NCBI GenBank assembly: GCA_025363635.1
Contig: JANYDL010000054.1
Location: forward strand, 1-49,898
From: Actinomycetes bacterium
Lineage (GTDB): Bacteria; Actinomycetota; Actinomycetes; Nanopelagicales; Nanopelagicaceae
DNA: 49,898 bases
Reading direction: 5' to 3'
Below, one piece after another: positions 31,627 through 41,471 of this stretch. The notes beneath the pieces are model-generated. The model was given only the letters and a program-made list of their open reading frames with translations, searched no databases and was not told where the DNA came from. The position numbers and the translations under genes are program-made. Numbering within the stretch: position 1 is the first letter of the stretch; each line of letters opens with the position of its first letter.

Positions 31627-33735
31627 ATGACATCACTTGAAATCCCAGCCGGAGCGCCAGAAGAAGTTGTTACACACGCAATTGTTCGTGATATTGATTT
31701 GACTGCCTTTGGAGTCAGTGGCACTTTTTCTTTGATCACTCTTGATAACGGACAAGATCACAACCGCCCCAACACTTTTGGTCCAAAATCTTTGCTCGAA
31801 CTTGATATGGCGATTTCAACCGCAGTATTGCGTAAGCCGATGGCGATTGGCATTACAGGAAAGCCTTTCATCTTTGCCGCAGGCGCAGATCTCACCGGGC
31901 TCTCGTTTATTTCTGCTAGAGAACAATCTCTTGCAGTGGGCAAAATGGGTCACGATGTATTTCGACGTCTTGGTGAAAGTGGGATTCCAACTTTCGCTTT
32001 CATCAACGGACTAGCCCTTGGTGGTGGACTTGAGGTCGGTCTCCATTGCGATTATCGAACCCTTGCTACGACAGCACTCACCGGACTTCCTGAAGTATTC
32101 CTTGGACTCGTACCTGGATGGGGTGGCGCGACCTTGCTTCCGAAGTTGATCGGGCCAGAAAAAGCAGTTCAAGTCATCATGTTGAACGCTCTTAACAACA
32201 ACACGATGTTGAAAGCAAAAGACGCGCTCTCCCTCGGAGTCGTTGATGCCGTCTTTGAACCCGCAGATTTTTTAGAACGCTCAGTGGGGTTTGCTGCCGA
32301 TATTCTGGGTGGCAAAAAGAAAATTGGCCGCGAGGATTTCTCGCATGACACTGGATGGGAAAGCGCACTTGCGCGTGGACGGGCAGCTGCTGCTAAAAAA
32401 TATGGTGGTGCAGATATTGACGCGCCTCGTCGCGCCCTTGAAATTATCTCCGCGGCACGAACGGCCACTCGAGACGAAGGATTTGCCGCGGAAGATAACG
32501 CTCTGGCAGATCTCACAATGAGCGACCCGCTTCGCGCTTCTCTCTATGCCTTCAACCTCATTCAAAAGAAACGCAAAAAAGTCGAAGGCGCTCCGAAACC
32601 AGCCCTAGCGAGAAAGGTCGCAAAAGTTGGTGTAGTTGGAGCCGGATTGATGGCCTCCCAATTGGCCTTGATTCTTGTTCGCAATTTGAAATGCCCCGTT
32701 GTGATGTCAGACCTGGATCAATCCAGAGTCGACAAAGGTGTCGCGTGGGTGCACCAAGAGCTCGCCAAACTTGTTGAAAAGAAGCGCATGAGTGCAGAGT
32801 CTGCGCGACGTTTAGGATCCCTAGTTACCGGCTCGGTTGATCAAAATGTATTTGCCGGTTGTGACTTCATTATTGAAGCGATTTTTGAAGAGCTTTCCCT
32901 CAAGCAAGTTCTCTTTAAGAATTTAGAATCTATCGTTGGCCCCGAATGCGTGCTCGCCACGAATACATCATCACTCTCAGTTGAAGCTATGAGCAAGGAT
33001 TTAGACCATCCAGAAAGGGTTATCGGCTTTCACTTTTTTAATCCAGTCTCACTGATGCCTTTGCTCGAAATCGCGCGCACCTCCAAGACGGATGACGCAA
33101 GCACGGCCACGGCTGTCAGCGTTGGCAAAGAGCTCAAGAAGACCATGGTCATTACTAAAGATGCACCTGGCTTTGTCGTTAATCGACTTCTGACTCGCTT
33201 CATGGGGGAAATCACGGATGCCATGGATGAAGGAACGAGTCCGGATATCGCAGATAGTGCAATGCGCAGTATTGGTTTTCCAATGACACCTTTCGAACTT
33301 TTGGGACTAGTGGGTCCAGCAGTTGCTCTCCATGTAGCAGAGACATTGCACGAAAATCTTGGACCTCGATATCGCATCTCCCCAACCATGCAGCGTATGG
33401 TGAAGGAAAACATTCGTACTTTTTACATCAAAGGCGAAAACGGAACATACTCACCAAATCCCGCCGCACTTGCACTAGTGGAAAAGGGAGATAAACCATC
33501 CACTTCAGAAGAGGTGAGAAATCGGGCACTTTCCGCGCTAGCCGAAGAAGCACGCATGATGTTGGATGAAGGCGTCGTATCTAGTCCTGCAGAAATTGAT
33601 CTTTGCATGCTGCTTGGAGCCGGCTGGCCATTGGTCCTCGGAGGGATTTTGCCGTATCTAGATCGTGCGGGAGTCAGCAAAGTTGTATGCGGGAAACGCT
33701 TTCATGAAAAGGGAGTCGCCTCTCTTCCAGCGTAA
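31627..33735 (+). CDS. fadB: 3-hydroxyacyl-CoA dehydrogenase / enoyl-CoA hydratase
   Basis: A 702-residue fusion enzyme of beta-oxidation. The N-terminal crotonase domain (about 1-290) has AAGADLTGL and GLALGGGLEVGLHCDYR with TGLPEVFLGLVPGWGG carrying the catalytic glutamates. A linker leads to the NAD-binding domain (about 335-520) with GVVGAGLMASQLA, where the last glycine of GxGxxG is replaced by alanine as in many FadB proteins, and FHFFNPVSLMPL with the catalytic histidine. The C-terminal 3HCDH domains close the protein. Start is the ATG directly after fadA. The last 62 bases overlap dxs on the other strand. Confidence 0.95.
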   Translation: MTSLEIPAGAPEEVVTHAIVRDIDLTAFGVSGTFSLITLDNGQDHNRPNTFGPKSLLELDMAISTAVLRKPMAIGITGKPFIFAAGADLTGLSFISAREQSLAVGKMGHDVFRRLGESGIPTFAFINGLALGGGLEVGLHCDYRTLATTALTGLPEVFLGLVPGWGGATLLPKLIGPEKAVQVIMLNALNNNTMLKAKDALSLGVVDAVFEPADFLERSVGFAADILGGKKKIGREDFSHDTGWESALARGRAAAAKKYGGADIDAPRRALEIISAARTATRDEGFAAEDNALADLTMSDPLRASLYAFNLIQKKRKKVEGAPKPALARKVAKVGVVGAGLMASQLALILVRNLKCPVVMSDLDQSRVDKGVAWVHQELAKLVEKKRMSAESARRLGSLVTGSVDQNVFAGCDFIIEAIFEELSLKQVLFKNLESIVGPECVLATNTSSLSVEAMSKDLDHPERVIGFHFFNPVSLMPLLEIARTSKTDDASTATAVSVGKELKKTMVITKDAPGFVVNRLLTRFMGEITDAMDEGTSPDIADSAMRSIGFPMTPFELLGLVGPAVALHVAETLHENLGPRYRISPTMQRMVKENIRTFYIKGENGTYSPNPAALALVEKGDKPSTSEEVRNRALSALAEEARMMLDEGVVSSPAEIDLCMLLGAGWPLVLGGILPYLDRAGVSKVVCGKRFHEKGVASLPA

Positions 33736-35470
33736 GCGCTTCCACGATTTTTGCTGAAATCGCACCGACAATGAGGTCGCATTCTGCGAGAACTGTGCTC
33801 CGTTTACCGTGATCAAGAAATTTCAAAGGGATTCCACAGGAAATGATGGTCTTATTGGATCTGCACTTTTGTAATTTCTCGGAGAGAGAACTTGCAACGC
33901 CGCCGTGTTCAATTCCATCTTCGATAACAACTACCAATGAAAAATTCTCGCAATAATTCAGAATTTCAGATGAGAGAGGTTTTACCCACAACGGATCAAT
34001 AACGCTTATCGAAAGATCGATTAGCTCATCAGCAATTTCGCACGCCATTGTGGCTAAAGGGCCCACCGCAACAATAAGTACCCGTGCTTGCTCCCCTTCG
34101 CGCAAAACGTCAAAACTACTCTGACGGCGTATCGCATCAATATCCGCTCCCAGTGCTCCTTTCGGAAAGCGCACGATGGTTGGGCCGTCTTCAACGCTCA
34201 CCGCCTGTCTCAAGAGTTCTTTAAGGCGTCGCTCATCACGTGGCACAGCAATCCTGAGATCAGGAACGATGCCCGCCAAAGCCAGGTCCCATACCCCATT
34301 GTGCGACGGGCCATCATCACCTGTAATGCCTGCACGATCTAAAACAAAGGTCACACCTGCCTTATGCAGGGCAACGTCCAAGAGAAGTTGATCGAATGCT
34401 CGATTGAGAAAAGTTGAATAGATAGCGACAACAGGGTGCAGACCTGCAAAGGCAAGTCCGGCTGCGCTGGTAACCGCATGTTGTTCGGCAATGCCCACAT
34501 CAATTGTTCGCTCTGGAAAAAGTTTTTGAAATTCATTTAGGCCAGTGGGTCCCTGCATCGCTGCAGTGATTGCAACGATGTCTTTGCGTTCGCCACCTAG
34601 CAGAGCAATTTCTTTGGCAAATACACTCGTCCACGATTTCGTGGACTGTGAAATTGGTATACCTGTTACGGGGTCCACGACTCCCACTGCATGAAATTTT
34701 TCGGCTTCATCTTCTAGTGCTGGTTGGTGACCTCGCCCTTTTTCCGTGACGGCATGAACCACAACTGGACGAGTAAAGCCCTTGGCAAGTTCCAACGTCT
34801 TTTCTAAAAGCTCTAGGTCGTGACCATCGATCGGTCCCAGGTAGGAAATTCCTAACGTACGAAATATCCCCGCATGCTCGCCATCTTTCGCACGCAGTTT
34901 TTCGAGAGAAAGTGCAATCCCACCTATGGTTGGTGAATAAGAACGCTCGTTGTCATTGAGCACAATTACTAATCGACGATTCTGCGCCGTTGAAATATTA
35001 TTGAGCGCCTCCCACGCCATTCCTCCAGTGAGAGCGCCATCGCCAATAACTGCAACGACGCATCGATCGCTTTCTTCCAAGAGAGAAAAGCCATGAGAAA
35101 TTCCGTCAGCCCATGAAAGTGAGGTCGAGGCGTGTGAATTTTCGACGACGTCATGTGCGCTTTCGGATCGAGATGGATATCCAGCAAGACCACCGCCTTG
35201 GCGAAGCTGATCAAAGAGCCCTGCTCGCCCCGTCAAAATTTTGTGGACGTATGTCTGATGGCCAGTATCGAAAAGGATCACATCGGCAGGTGAATCGAAG
35301 ACCCTATGCAGGGCCAGGGTGAGTTCCACGACCCCAAGGTTGGGTCCAAGGTGCCCACCACTTCGCGACACCTTTTCTATAAGGAAGGTACGGATTTCCT
35401 GGGCAAGGCTCTCCAATTGCTCAAAGGTGAGGCCAGAGAGGTCCTGGGGCGAATTCAAGGAGTCGAGCAC
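33674..35470 (-). CDS. dxs: 1-deoxy-D-xylulose-5-phosphate synthase
   Basis: A 598-residue thiamine-diphosphate enzyme that condenses pyruvate and glyceraldehyde 3-phosphate, the first step of the MEP isoprenoid route. Visible: GGHLGPNLGVVELT, the ThDP-magnesium motif GDGALTGGMAWEALNN, and the pyrimidine domain with YSTFLNRAFDQ and DRAGITGDDGPSHNG. The last about 18 residues (LEERRLPFHESVSRIQLC) continue past the usual end and overlap the fadB 3' end by 62 bases. GTG start; GGAGG lies almost touching it, an unusually tight spacing, but an upstream stop leaves no better choice. Confidence 0.94.
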   Translation of the reverse strand: MLDSLNSPQDLSGLTFEQLESLAQEIRTFLIEKVSRSGGHLGPNLGVVELTLALHRVFDSPADVILFDTGHQTYVHKILTGRAGLFDQLRQGGGLAGYPSRSESAHDVVENSHASTSLSWADGISHGFSLLEESDRCVVAVIGDGALTGGMAWEALNNISTAQNRRLVIVLNDNERSYSPTIGGIALSLEKLRAKDGEHAGIFRTLGISYLGPIDGHDLELLEKTLELAKGFTRPVVVHAVTEKGRGHQPALEDEAEKFHAVGVVDPVTGIPISQSTKSWTSVFAKEIALLGGERKDIVAITAAMQGPTGLNEFQKLFPERTIDVGIAEQHAVTSAAGLAFAGLHPVVAIYSTFLNRAFDQLLLDVALHKAGVTFVLDRAGITGDDGPSHNGVWDLALAGIVPDLRIAVPRDERRLKELLRQAVSVEDGPTIVRFPKGALGADIDAIRRQSSFDVLREGEQARVLIVAVGPLATMACEIADELIDLSISVIDPLWVKPLSSEILNYCENFSLVVVIEDGIEHGGVASSLSEKLQKCRSNKTIISCGIPLKFLDHGKRSTVLAECDLIVGAISAKIVEALTLEERRLPFHESVSRIQLC

Positions 35471-35551
35471 CCTCCAACCCTAGGGGTCAGAGGGCGATCA
35501 TGCTCACTTTTGTGAGGATCTTTTCACACCTCTTCTTAGGTTCCTAGGCTC

Positions 35552-38212
35552 TTAGGCATGGAGAAGTGATCGCAGAACGTATTGCATGATTCCACCGTGG
35601 CGGTAGTAATCCGCTTCTCCTGGAGTATCAATGCGTACCTTAGCGCGGAAGACTTCTCCATCCGCTCTGACCTCAACTTCGTTAGGGGTCGAACCGCCAT
35701 TGAGCGCCTCGATACCGGTAACTGAAAATGTTTCAGATCCGGTAAGTCCTAGGCTCGCGGCAGTATCGCCAGATAAGAATTGAAGTGGCAAGACGCCCAT
35801 TCCGATGAGGTTAGAGCGATGAATTCTTTCGAAGGATTCTGCAATTACTACTCGCACTCCCAGAAGCGCTGTGCCTTTAGCAGCCCAATCTCGAGATGAT
35901 CCAGAGCCATATTCTTTGCCCGCCAAAATGACGAGCGGAATCCCTGCACTTTGATAAGCCACTGATGCATCATAAATTGTGGATTGCGCACCACCACCGA
36001 CAAAGTTGAGAGTAAAACCGCCTTCAACGCCATCGAGCAGAAGATTCTTCAGTCGGATATTTGCAAAAGTTCCACGAATCATGACTTCATGGTTTCCACG
36101 GCGAGAACCGTAAGAGTTGAAATCCTTGCGATCTACTCCGTGTTCGGCTAAATACTTTCCAGCCGGTGAATCAACTTTGATATTTCCAGCCGGTGAAATG
36201 TGATCTGTCGTAACAGAATCTCCCAGAACGGCGAGAACTCGCGCTGCATGAATATCTTTGACGGGGGTCGGTTGGGCTGGCATATTGTCAAAGTAAGGAG
36301 GCTTGCGAACATATGTGGAATTTGACTCCCATTCAAAGGTGTTGCCCGCAGGAGTCTCCAAAGAGTTCCAACGATGATCACCTTGAAAAACGCTGGCATA
36401 ATCCTTGGTAAACATGGATGAAGAAATCGAAGCTTCAACCACTTCAGAAATTTCACTCTCACTGGGCCAAATATCTTTCAGGAATACGGGATTTCCTTGC
36501 TGATCATTTCCTAAAGAGTCAGTATCGAAGTCGTGGTCCATTGTTCCCGCAATTGCATAGGCGACCACCAAGGGAGGCGATGCAAGGTAATTCATTTTTA
36601 CATCAGGACTAATGCGACCTTCAAAGTTTCTGTTACCCGAGAGTACGGCCGTGACTGCGAGGTCATGCTCGTTGACTGCTTTGCTTACATCAACTGGAAG
36701 TGGTCCAGAATTACCAATGCAGGTTACGCATCCGTAGCCAACTAAATTGAAGCCAAGTTTTTCCATGTATTGAGTAAGTCCTGCACGATCGTAATAATCA
36801 GTGACAACTTTCGATCCTGGCGCCAAAGTGGTCTTCACCCACGGCTTAGATGTCAAACCCCTTTCTACGGCCTTTTTAGCTAAAAGAGCCGCACCGATCA
36901 TGACAGAAGGATTAGAGGTATTTGTGCATGAGGTTATGGAAGCAATAACCACATCGCCATTTTTTACGGTGGTTGCTTTGCCGTTTACCGCGATATCAAT
37001 CGCCGATTTACTCGACTTGTCAGAGAGATAGGTAGGAAGAATTTTTTCGAGGGCGCTCTTTGATGCAGTCAACGCAATGCGATCTTGCGGTCGCTTTGGT
37101 CCGGCTATCGACGGAACGACAGATGAGAGGTCGAGTTCGATGTGCTCGGAGAATCGAGGAGAATCTGAAGAATTGTGCCAAAGTCCTTGCTGCTTCGCAT
37201 AACTTTCCACGAGGGCGATCTGGGCTGCACTTCGACCGGTCAGAATTAAGTACTTCAACGTCTCCTCATCGATTGGGAAGATTGCGCACGTAGAACCATA
37301 TTCAGGGCTCATATTTCCGATAGTGGCGCGATTGGCCATCGGTATCGCAGAAACGCCTGGTCCATAAAATTCTACAAACTTTCCAACGACTCCATGTTTG
37401 CGAAGCATTTCCGTAATGGTCAGAGCGAGGTCTGTAGCGGTCGTTCCGGCCGGCAATTCCCCATTCAATTTGAAACCAACGACGCGTGGAATCAACATCG
37501 ACACTGGCTGTCCAAGCAGAGCCGCTTCGGCTTCAATGCCACCTACTCCCCATCCAAGAACGCCAAGACCATTCACCATCGTCGTATGAGAGTCAGTGCC
37601 AACAACGGTGTCGGGATATGCACGTCGAACGCCATCAACTTCCCGAATCATGACAACACGAGCCAAGAATTCAATATTTACTTGGTGAACAATTCCTGTT
37701 CCTGGTGGTACGACTTTGAATTCATCAAATGCGCCTTGCCCCCATCGCAGAAAGCGATAGCGCTCGTGGTTGCGCTCGTACTCGACGTTGGTGTTCTGCT
37801 CAAAAGAAGTATTAGTGCCAAAAAAATCTGCGATGACTGAGTGATCAATGACGAGTTCAGCTGGGGCAAGTGGATTGACTTTTGCAGGATCTCCACCCAG
37901 ATCGACAATCGCTTCTCGCATTGTCGCTAAGTCCACGACACATGGGACGCCTGTGAAATCCTGCATCACAACACGAGCAGGAGTGAATTGAATTTCAGTA
38001 TCGGGCTCAACTTTCGGATCCCAATTGGCCAGAGCGCTAATTTGCGCAGCCGTAATGTTCGCTCCATCTTCGGTGCGCAGGAGATTTTCCAGAAGAATTT
38101 TCAGGCTAAACGGAAGGGATGCAGCACCTGAAATCTTAGAAATATCAAAGATCTCAAAGTTTTCACCCTGCACATTCAAGGTGGTCTTGGATTGGAAGGA
38201 ATCTATGCTCAT
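35552..38212 (-). CDS. acnA: Aconitate hydratase AcnA
   Basis: An 886-residue aconitase of the IRP1/AcnA type, isomerising citrate to isocitrate in the TCA cycle. The iron-sulfur ligands are the cysteine in [14 protein letters not shown] and the pair in [14 protein letters not shown]; the swivel domain has [19 protein letters not shown] and [13 protein letters not shown]. The ATG has a GCGAGG site. A perfect palindrome at 38230-38247 sits just upstream and is a likely control site. Confidence 0.96.
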   Translation of the reverse strand: MSIDSFQSKTTLNVQGENFEIFDISKISGAASLPFSLKILLENLLRTEDGANITAAQISALANWDPKVEPDTEIQFTPARVVMQDFTGVPCVVDLATMREAIVDLGGDPAKVNPLAPAELVIDHSVIADFFGTNTSFEQNTNVEYERNHERYRFLRWGQGAFDEFKVVPPGTGIVHQVNIEFLARVVMIREVDGVRRAYPDTVVGTDSHTTMVNGLGVLGWGVGGIEAEAALLGQPVSMLIPRVVGFKLNGELPAGTTATDLALTITEMLRKHGVVGKFVEFYGPGVSAIPMANRATIGNMSPEYGSTCAIFPIDEETLKYLILTGRSAAQIALVESYAKQQGLWHNSSDSPRFSEHIELDLSSVVPSIAGPKRPQDRIALTASKSALEKILPTYLSDKSSKSAIDIAVNGKATTVKNGDVVIASITSCTNTSNPSVMIGAALLAKKAVERGLTSKPWVKTTLAPGSKVVTDYYDRAGLTQYMEKLGFNLVGYGCVTCIGNSGPLPVDVSKAVNEHDLAVTAVLSGNRNFEGRISPDVKMNYLASPPLVVAYAIAGTMDHDFDTDSLGNDQQGNPVFLKDIWPSESEISEVVEASISSSMFTKDYASVFQGDHRWNSLETPAGNTFEWESNSTYVRKPPYFDNMPAQPTPVKDIHAARVLAVLGDSVTTDHISPAGNIKVDSPAGKYLAEHGVDRKDFNSYGSRRGNHEVMIRGTFANIRLKNLLLDGVEGGFTLNFVGGGAQSTIYDASVAYQSAGIPLVILAGKEYGSGSSRDWAAKGTALLGVRVVIAESFERIHRSNLIGMGVLPLQFLSGDTAASLGLTGSETFSVTGIEALNGGSTPNEVEVRADGEVFRAKVRIDTPGEADYYRHGGIMQYVLRSLLHA

Positions 38213-38229
38213 TCTGACCTCGCTTAATT

Positions 38230-38247
38230 TATCTTGATATCAAGATA
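38230..38247. promoter_or_regulatory. Perfect palindrome upstream of acnA
   Basis: TATCTTGATATCAAGATA reads the same on both strands over 18 bases. It ends 17 bases before the acnA ATG and overlaps the stop codon of the RNA methyltransferase gene. MarR- and TetR-type repressors use such sites; position suggests repression of acnA near its transcription start. Confidence 0.6.
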
Positions 38248-39463
38248 CCTCATTTGGCACCTTTTGTGAAGGTTCGAAGTGCGCGACACACTCGACGTGA
38301 TGTGTCATGGGGAAAAGGTCAAAGGCGCGGAGAGCGCTCAATTTGTATCCCAATTCCGAAAGGTAGGCGGTATCCCGGGCAAGTGATGCTGGGTCACACG
38401 CTACATAGACGACAGAACGAGGGCGATAGATCACGACTTGGCGCAATGCTGACTTTCCCGCACCTTCGCGTGGAGGATCCAGAATGACAAGATCGGCCGC
38501 AGAGATATTTTTCAACTGCAGGTCCACATCACCCGTGTAAATACGTACCTGAGAATTCCCAGCAAAATTTCGCTGCGCATCTTGGGTGGCTGCGCGACTC
38601 GATTCGATCAGTTCCACTGTGCCATACGATCCAATTCGATCAAGTACCGCAGCGGTGAATAGTCCAACTCCCCCATAGAGGTCGAGAACATGGTCGTCTT
38701 TTTGTACAAATTCAAGTACCGCTTGGGTGAGAACTGAAGGAGCAAGTGAGTGACTCTGCCAGAATGAATTCTGACTCACATCAAGTTTGCGGCCTTCAAT
38801 AACTTCATGTGCGACTTTGGGTCCTTCGGTAATCCGCGACTTTGAACCTCGATCGGTGGAAGCAATAGCGACAGTTCGTTCTGCTTGACCGCTTATAGAA
38901 ATCTCTACACGCGATCGAGGTGGCCAAGTCTTTTTGGCTAACTCTGGGAACTTGATCTCTTCAACGAGAATCATGCAATCATCAACAGGAACGACATCGT
39001 GAGTGCGTGATGCATAAAAGCCCAATCTGCCATTCTCATTGCTTGATGCAATCGATCGAGTGCGCCAATGTGTCGGTAGACCGACTTCTTCCACTACAAC
39101 TTGGACTTCCATCTTTGCTAGACGTTTGAATTGCTCCTTGATCACTTCCGCTTTAAGTAGCCGCTGATAAAGCGCCGAAATATGTTGAAAATCGCATCCG
39201 CCACACAAATCAGGCGCTGCGAACTGACAGGGTGGAAGAACACGCTCTGGTGAAGCGGTAATAATCTTGACCGCGTCCGCCCTCACAAAATTTTTTGCAA
39301 CGCCAGTGATCTTTACTTCGACCGTTTCTCCCGGGATGGCATGTCGCACGAAAATCACATGCCCGTCGAATCGGGCAACAAAATGTCCCCCGTGGGCTAC
39401 TTTTTCAATAGTAACGGTGTGATGTTGGCCCACTTCAAGGGATTTACCTCGTTCAATTGCCAT
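38240..39463 (-). CDS. TRAM-domain class I RNA (uracil-5) methyltransferase, TrmA/RumA-like
   Basis: A 407-residue SAM-dependent RNA methyltransferase. The N-terminal TRAM domain (about 1-70) is followed by CQFAAPDLCGGCDFQH, three cysteines of an Fe-S-type site, then a Rossmann domain with DLYGGVGLFTAAVLD, LDPPREGAGKSALRQ and the catalytic VYVACDPASLARD. It probably makes 5-methyluridine in rRNA or tRNA; which base is not decidable. The fourth conserved cysteine of the cluster is the one in the catalytic region. It is divergent from the TrkA genes. Confidence 0.9.
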   Translation of the reverse strand: MAIERGKSLEVGQHHTVTIEKVAHGGHFVARFDGHVIFVRHAIPGETVEVKITGVAKNFVRADAVKIITASPERVLPPCQFAAPDLCGGCDFQHISALYQRLLKAEVIKEQFKRLAKMEVQVVVEEVGLPTHWRTRSIASSNENGRLGFYASRTHDVVPVDDCMILVEEIKFPELAKKTWPPRSRVEISISGQAERTVAIASTDRGSKSRITEGPKVAHEVIEGRKLDVSQNSFWQSHSLAPSVLTQAVLEFVQKDDHVLDLYGGVGLFTAAVLDRIGSYGTVELIESSRAATQDAQRNFAGNSQVRIYTGDVDLQLKNISAADLVILDPPREGAGKSALRQVVIYRPRSVVYVACDPASLARDTAYLSELGYKLSALRAFDLFPMTHHVECVAHFEPSQKVPNEVS

Positions 39464-39492
39464 AGAACCGAAGCCTATTGCGAAAGGTGGTG

Positions 39493-39498
39493 TAGGTT
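39493..39498 (+). promoter_or_regulatory. Leaderless -10 element for the TrkA pair
   Basis: TAGGTT lies 6 bases before the GTG at 39505, without a Shine-Dalgarno sequence. Confidence 0.5.
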
Positions 39499-39504
39499 TT
39501 CACC

Positions 39505-40170
39505 GTGCACGTGGTAATCATGGGATGCGGACGCGTCGGTTCCTCACTCGCGAGTGAACTTGAGGCAGCTGGTCATTCAGTCGCTATCATCGACCTTTCC
39601 CGCGAGGCCTTTCGTCGACTCGGCGCGGATTTCAAAGGGAAAACAATCACAGGCGTCGGTTTCGATCGCGACACTTTGATTGAGGCAGACATCGAGCACG
39701 CAGACGCTTTTGCAGCAGTGAGCAACGGTGACAACTCCAATATTTTGGCGGCACGTGTAGCACGAGAAACTTATGGGATCAAAAATGTTGTTGCGAGAAT
39801 TTACGACCCAGGTCGTGCTGAGATTTACCAGCGCTTAGGAATTCCTACCGTAGCGACCGTTTTATGGACATCCGACCAGATCATGCGGCGACTTCTTCCC
39901 CAAGGTTCCCAGTCTGAATGGCGAGATGCCAGCGGTTTAATCCAACTCTGCGAAATGCATATTGATGGAAGTTGGTTTGGCAGCCCAGTCTCGCTGATTG
40001 AAAATATCACCCCCGCTCGCGTGGCATTTATTACACGACTCGGCGAAGGACTTATTCCTGATGCACACACCGTCTTGCAGGATGGCGATCTCGTGCACGT
40101 AATCGTGCACGACAACGAGATATCGATCGTTGAGAATGCACTTGCGCATTCACCGGCGGAAGCCTCATGA
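39505..40170 (+). CDS. trkA: TrkA family potassium uptake regulatory protein (first copy)
   Basis: A 221-residue RCK protein with a nucleotide-binding Rossmann domain (VIMGCGRVGSSLASELEAAG) and a TrkA-C domain (about 140-221). Such proteins form the cytoplasmic gating ring of Trk/Ktr K+ transporters or channels, sensing NAD(H) or ATP. No membrane subunit is in the window. Its stop overlaps the next gene's ATG (ATGA), and both copies are similar in length, as in the ceoB-ceoC pairs of actinobacteria. GTG start. Confidence 0.92.
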   Translation: MHVVIMGCGRVGSSLASELEAAGHSVAIIDLSREAFRRLGADFKGKTITGVGFDRDTLIEADIEHADAFAAVSNGDNSNILAARVARETYGIKNVVARIYDPGRAEIYQRLGIPTVATVLWTSDQIMRRLLPQGSQSEWRDASGLIQLCEMHIDGSWFGSPVSLIENITPARVAFITRLGEGLIPDAHTVLQDGDLVHVIVHDNEISIVENALAHSPAEAS

Positions 40171-40832
40171 GAGTAGCGATTGCAGGTGCGGGCAATGTCG
40201 GGCGAGCAATTGCTCGAGAACTTCTCGATAGCGGCCACCAGGTACTGTTGATAGATCGCGATCCACGCGCGCTGAAATTAGAAAGTGTCCCTGATGCCGA
40301 ATGGCTTATGGCGGATGCTTGCGAAATTTCATCACTCGATAAAGCAAAATTGAATTCTTGCCATGTTCTCATCGCTGCCACCGGCGATGACAAAGTTAAC
40401 CTTGTTGCATCGCTTTTGGGTAAGACTGAATACGGTGTGCCGAGGGTTGTTGCTCGCGTAAATCATCCAAAGAATGAATGGCTCTTTGATTCTTCTTGGG
40501 GCGTGGATGTCGCCGTATCGACACCGCGAATTATTTCAGCCCTTGTCGAAGAGGCGGTCAGCGTAGGTGATGTTGTTCGCTTATTTTCGTTCAAGAAGGG
40601 ACAAGCGAATCTAGTTGAGATAACACTTCCCGATAGCTCACTATGTCTCGGAAAAACCGTTGAGGAAATTGAGTTGCCTGAAAACTCAACGTTGGCTGCT
40701 ATCGTCCGCGACGGTCGAGTTATTTCGGCCAAAGCACATGACGTTTTTACCGCTGGGGATGAACTTCTGTTTGTGGCATCTACTCAGGCAGAGTCTCTTC
40801 TCAAGGAATGCTTCGTAGCCAAACAAAGCTAG
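40167..40832 (+). CDS. trkA2: TrkA family potassium uptake regulatory protein (second copy)
   Basis: A 221-residue paralogue of the previous gene, with VAIAGAGNVGRAIARELLDSG as Rossmann motif and LLIDRDPRAL at the adenine-ribose end of strand 2; the TrkA-C domain follows (about 140-221). The two proteins probably form a mixed ring. Its 4-base overlap with the first copy suggests equal amounts. Both are followed by the convergent DUF3159 gene, 21 bases away. Confidence 0.92.
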   Translation: MRVAIAGAGNVGRAIARELLDSGHQVLLIDRDPRALKLESVPDAEWLMADACEISSLDKAKLNSCHVLIAATGDDKVNLVASLLGKTEYGVPRVVARVNHPKNEWLFDSSWGVDVAVSTPRIISALVEEAVSVGDVVRLFSFKKGQANLVEITLPDSSLCLGKTVEEIELPENSTLAAIVRDGRVISAKAHDVFTAGDELLFVASTQAESLLKECFVAKQS

Positions 40833-40853
40833 AGCATGTGATTTCGAGCCAGA

Positions 40854-41471
40854 CTATTCGCTTGCATCAGTAATCTTCGCTGTGGGCACATTTCGAATCA
40901 CGATCCACGATCCCCATGCCGCTAACAAGAAGAGTGGGTATCCCATTACCAGCCGCGCTGTTCCTAGAGCGTTTACGTTGCCAGATTTGTAGAGCGGATA
41001 TTGAACAAGCAATCGCAAAACAAAAAGAGCAACCCAGAGCCAGCCCGCACGAATATATGCCTGCTTACGTGCAGGAACTTTTCTCCACGCAAGGTTCTCT
41101 CCGAGGATCGGCCCAAGGAGTAATCCGAGTAGCGGTAAACCAACGAGATTCAAGATCCCGTAAGCAAAGGCATATACGACATTGATGATCAGGCCGGGAA
41201 GATAGAAATCTGCAGCTTGACCTGTTTTCCTTGCTAGGAAGGCGCAAAATGCCACGCCTACAAACCCGGAAAGCACGTGTTGCAAGGTATCTTTTTTTGC
41301 CAATCTAATTACTGTCAGAAATGCAGAAGTGATCACAGCTGCGATCGCTGCATCCTTTAATCCATGTGTAACGTTATAAGCGATCAGAAAAACAAGAGAT
41401 GGAAGTCCAGAATCGAGAATTCCCTTCTTTCCGCCAAGTGCGTTCATGACTTTCTTCTCGTCACTCTCCAT
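40854..41471 (-). CDS. DUF3159 family membrane protein
   Basis: A 205-residue polytopic protein of the actinobacterial DUF3159 family, with the conserved GGKKGILDSGLPSLVFLIAY at the N-terminus, RLAKKDTLQHVLSGFVGVAF, and TGQAADFYLPGLIINVVYA. About five to six membrane helices; function unknown. It overlaps the dut stop by one base (TAATG), so it is translated with dut. In other actinobacteria an OB-fold protein and DUF3710 usually lie between (from memory); both are missing here. Confidence 0.88.
   Translation of the reverse strand: MESDEKKVMNALGGKKGILDSGLPSLVFLIAYNVTHGLKDAAIAAVITSAFLTVIRLAKKDTLQHVLSGFVGVAFCAFLARKTGQAADFYLPGLIINVVYAFAYGILNLVGLPLLGLLLGPILGENLAWRKVPARKQAYIRAGWLWVALFVLRLLVQYPLYKSGNVNALGTARLVMGYPLFLLAAWGSWIVIRNVPTAKITDASE

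Noticed and set aside
35471-35551. Possible regulatory RNA between acnA and dxs
   Set aside because: One 5-bp hairpin (CTCAC-TTTT-GTGAG) and short CCTAAGA-like repeats are present, but nothing beyond what chance gives in 81 bases.
37394-37840. 148-codon open frame opposite acnA
   Set aside because: Entirely antisense to conserved aconitase sequence; no family resemblance or ribosome site.
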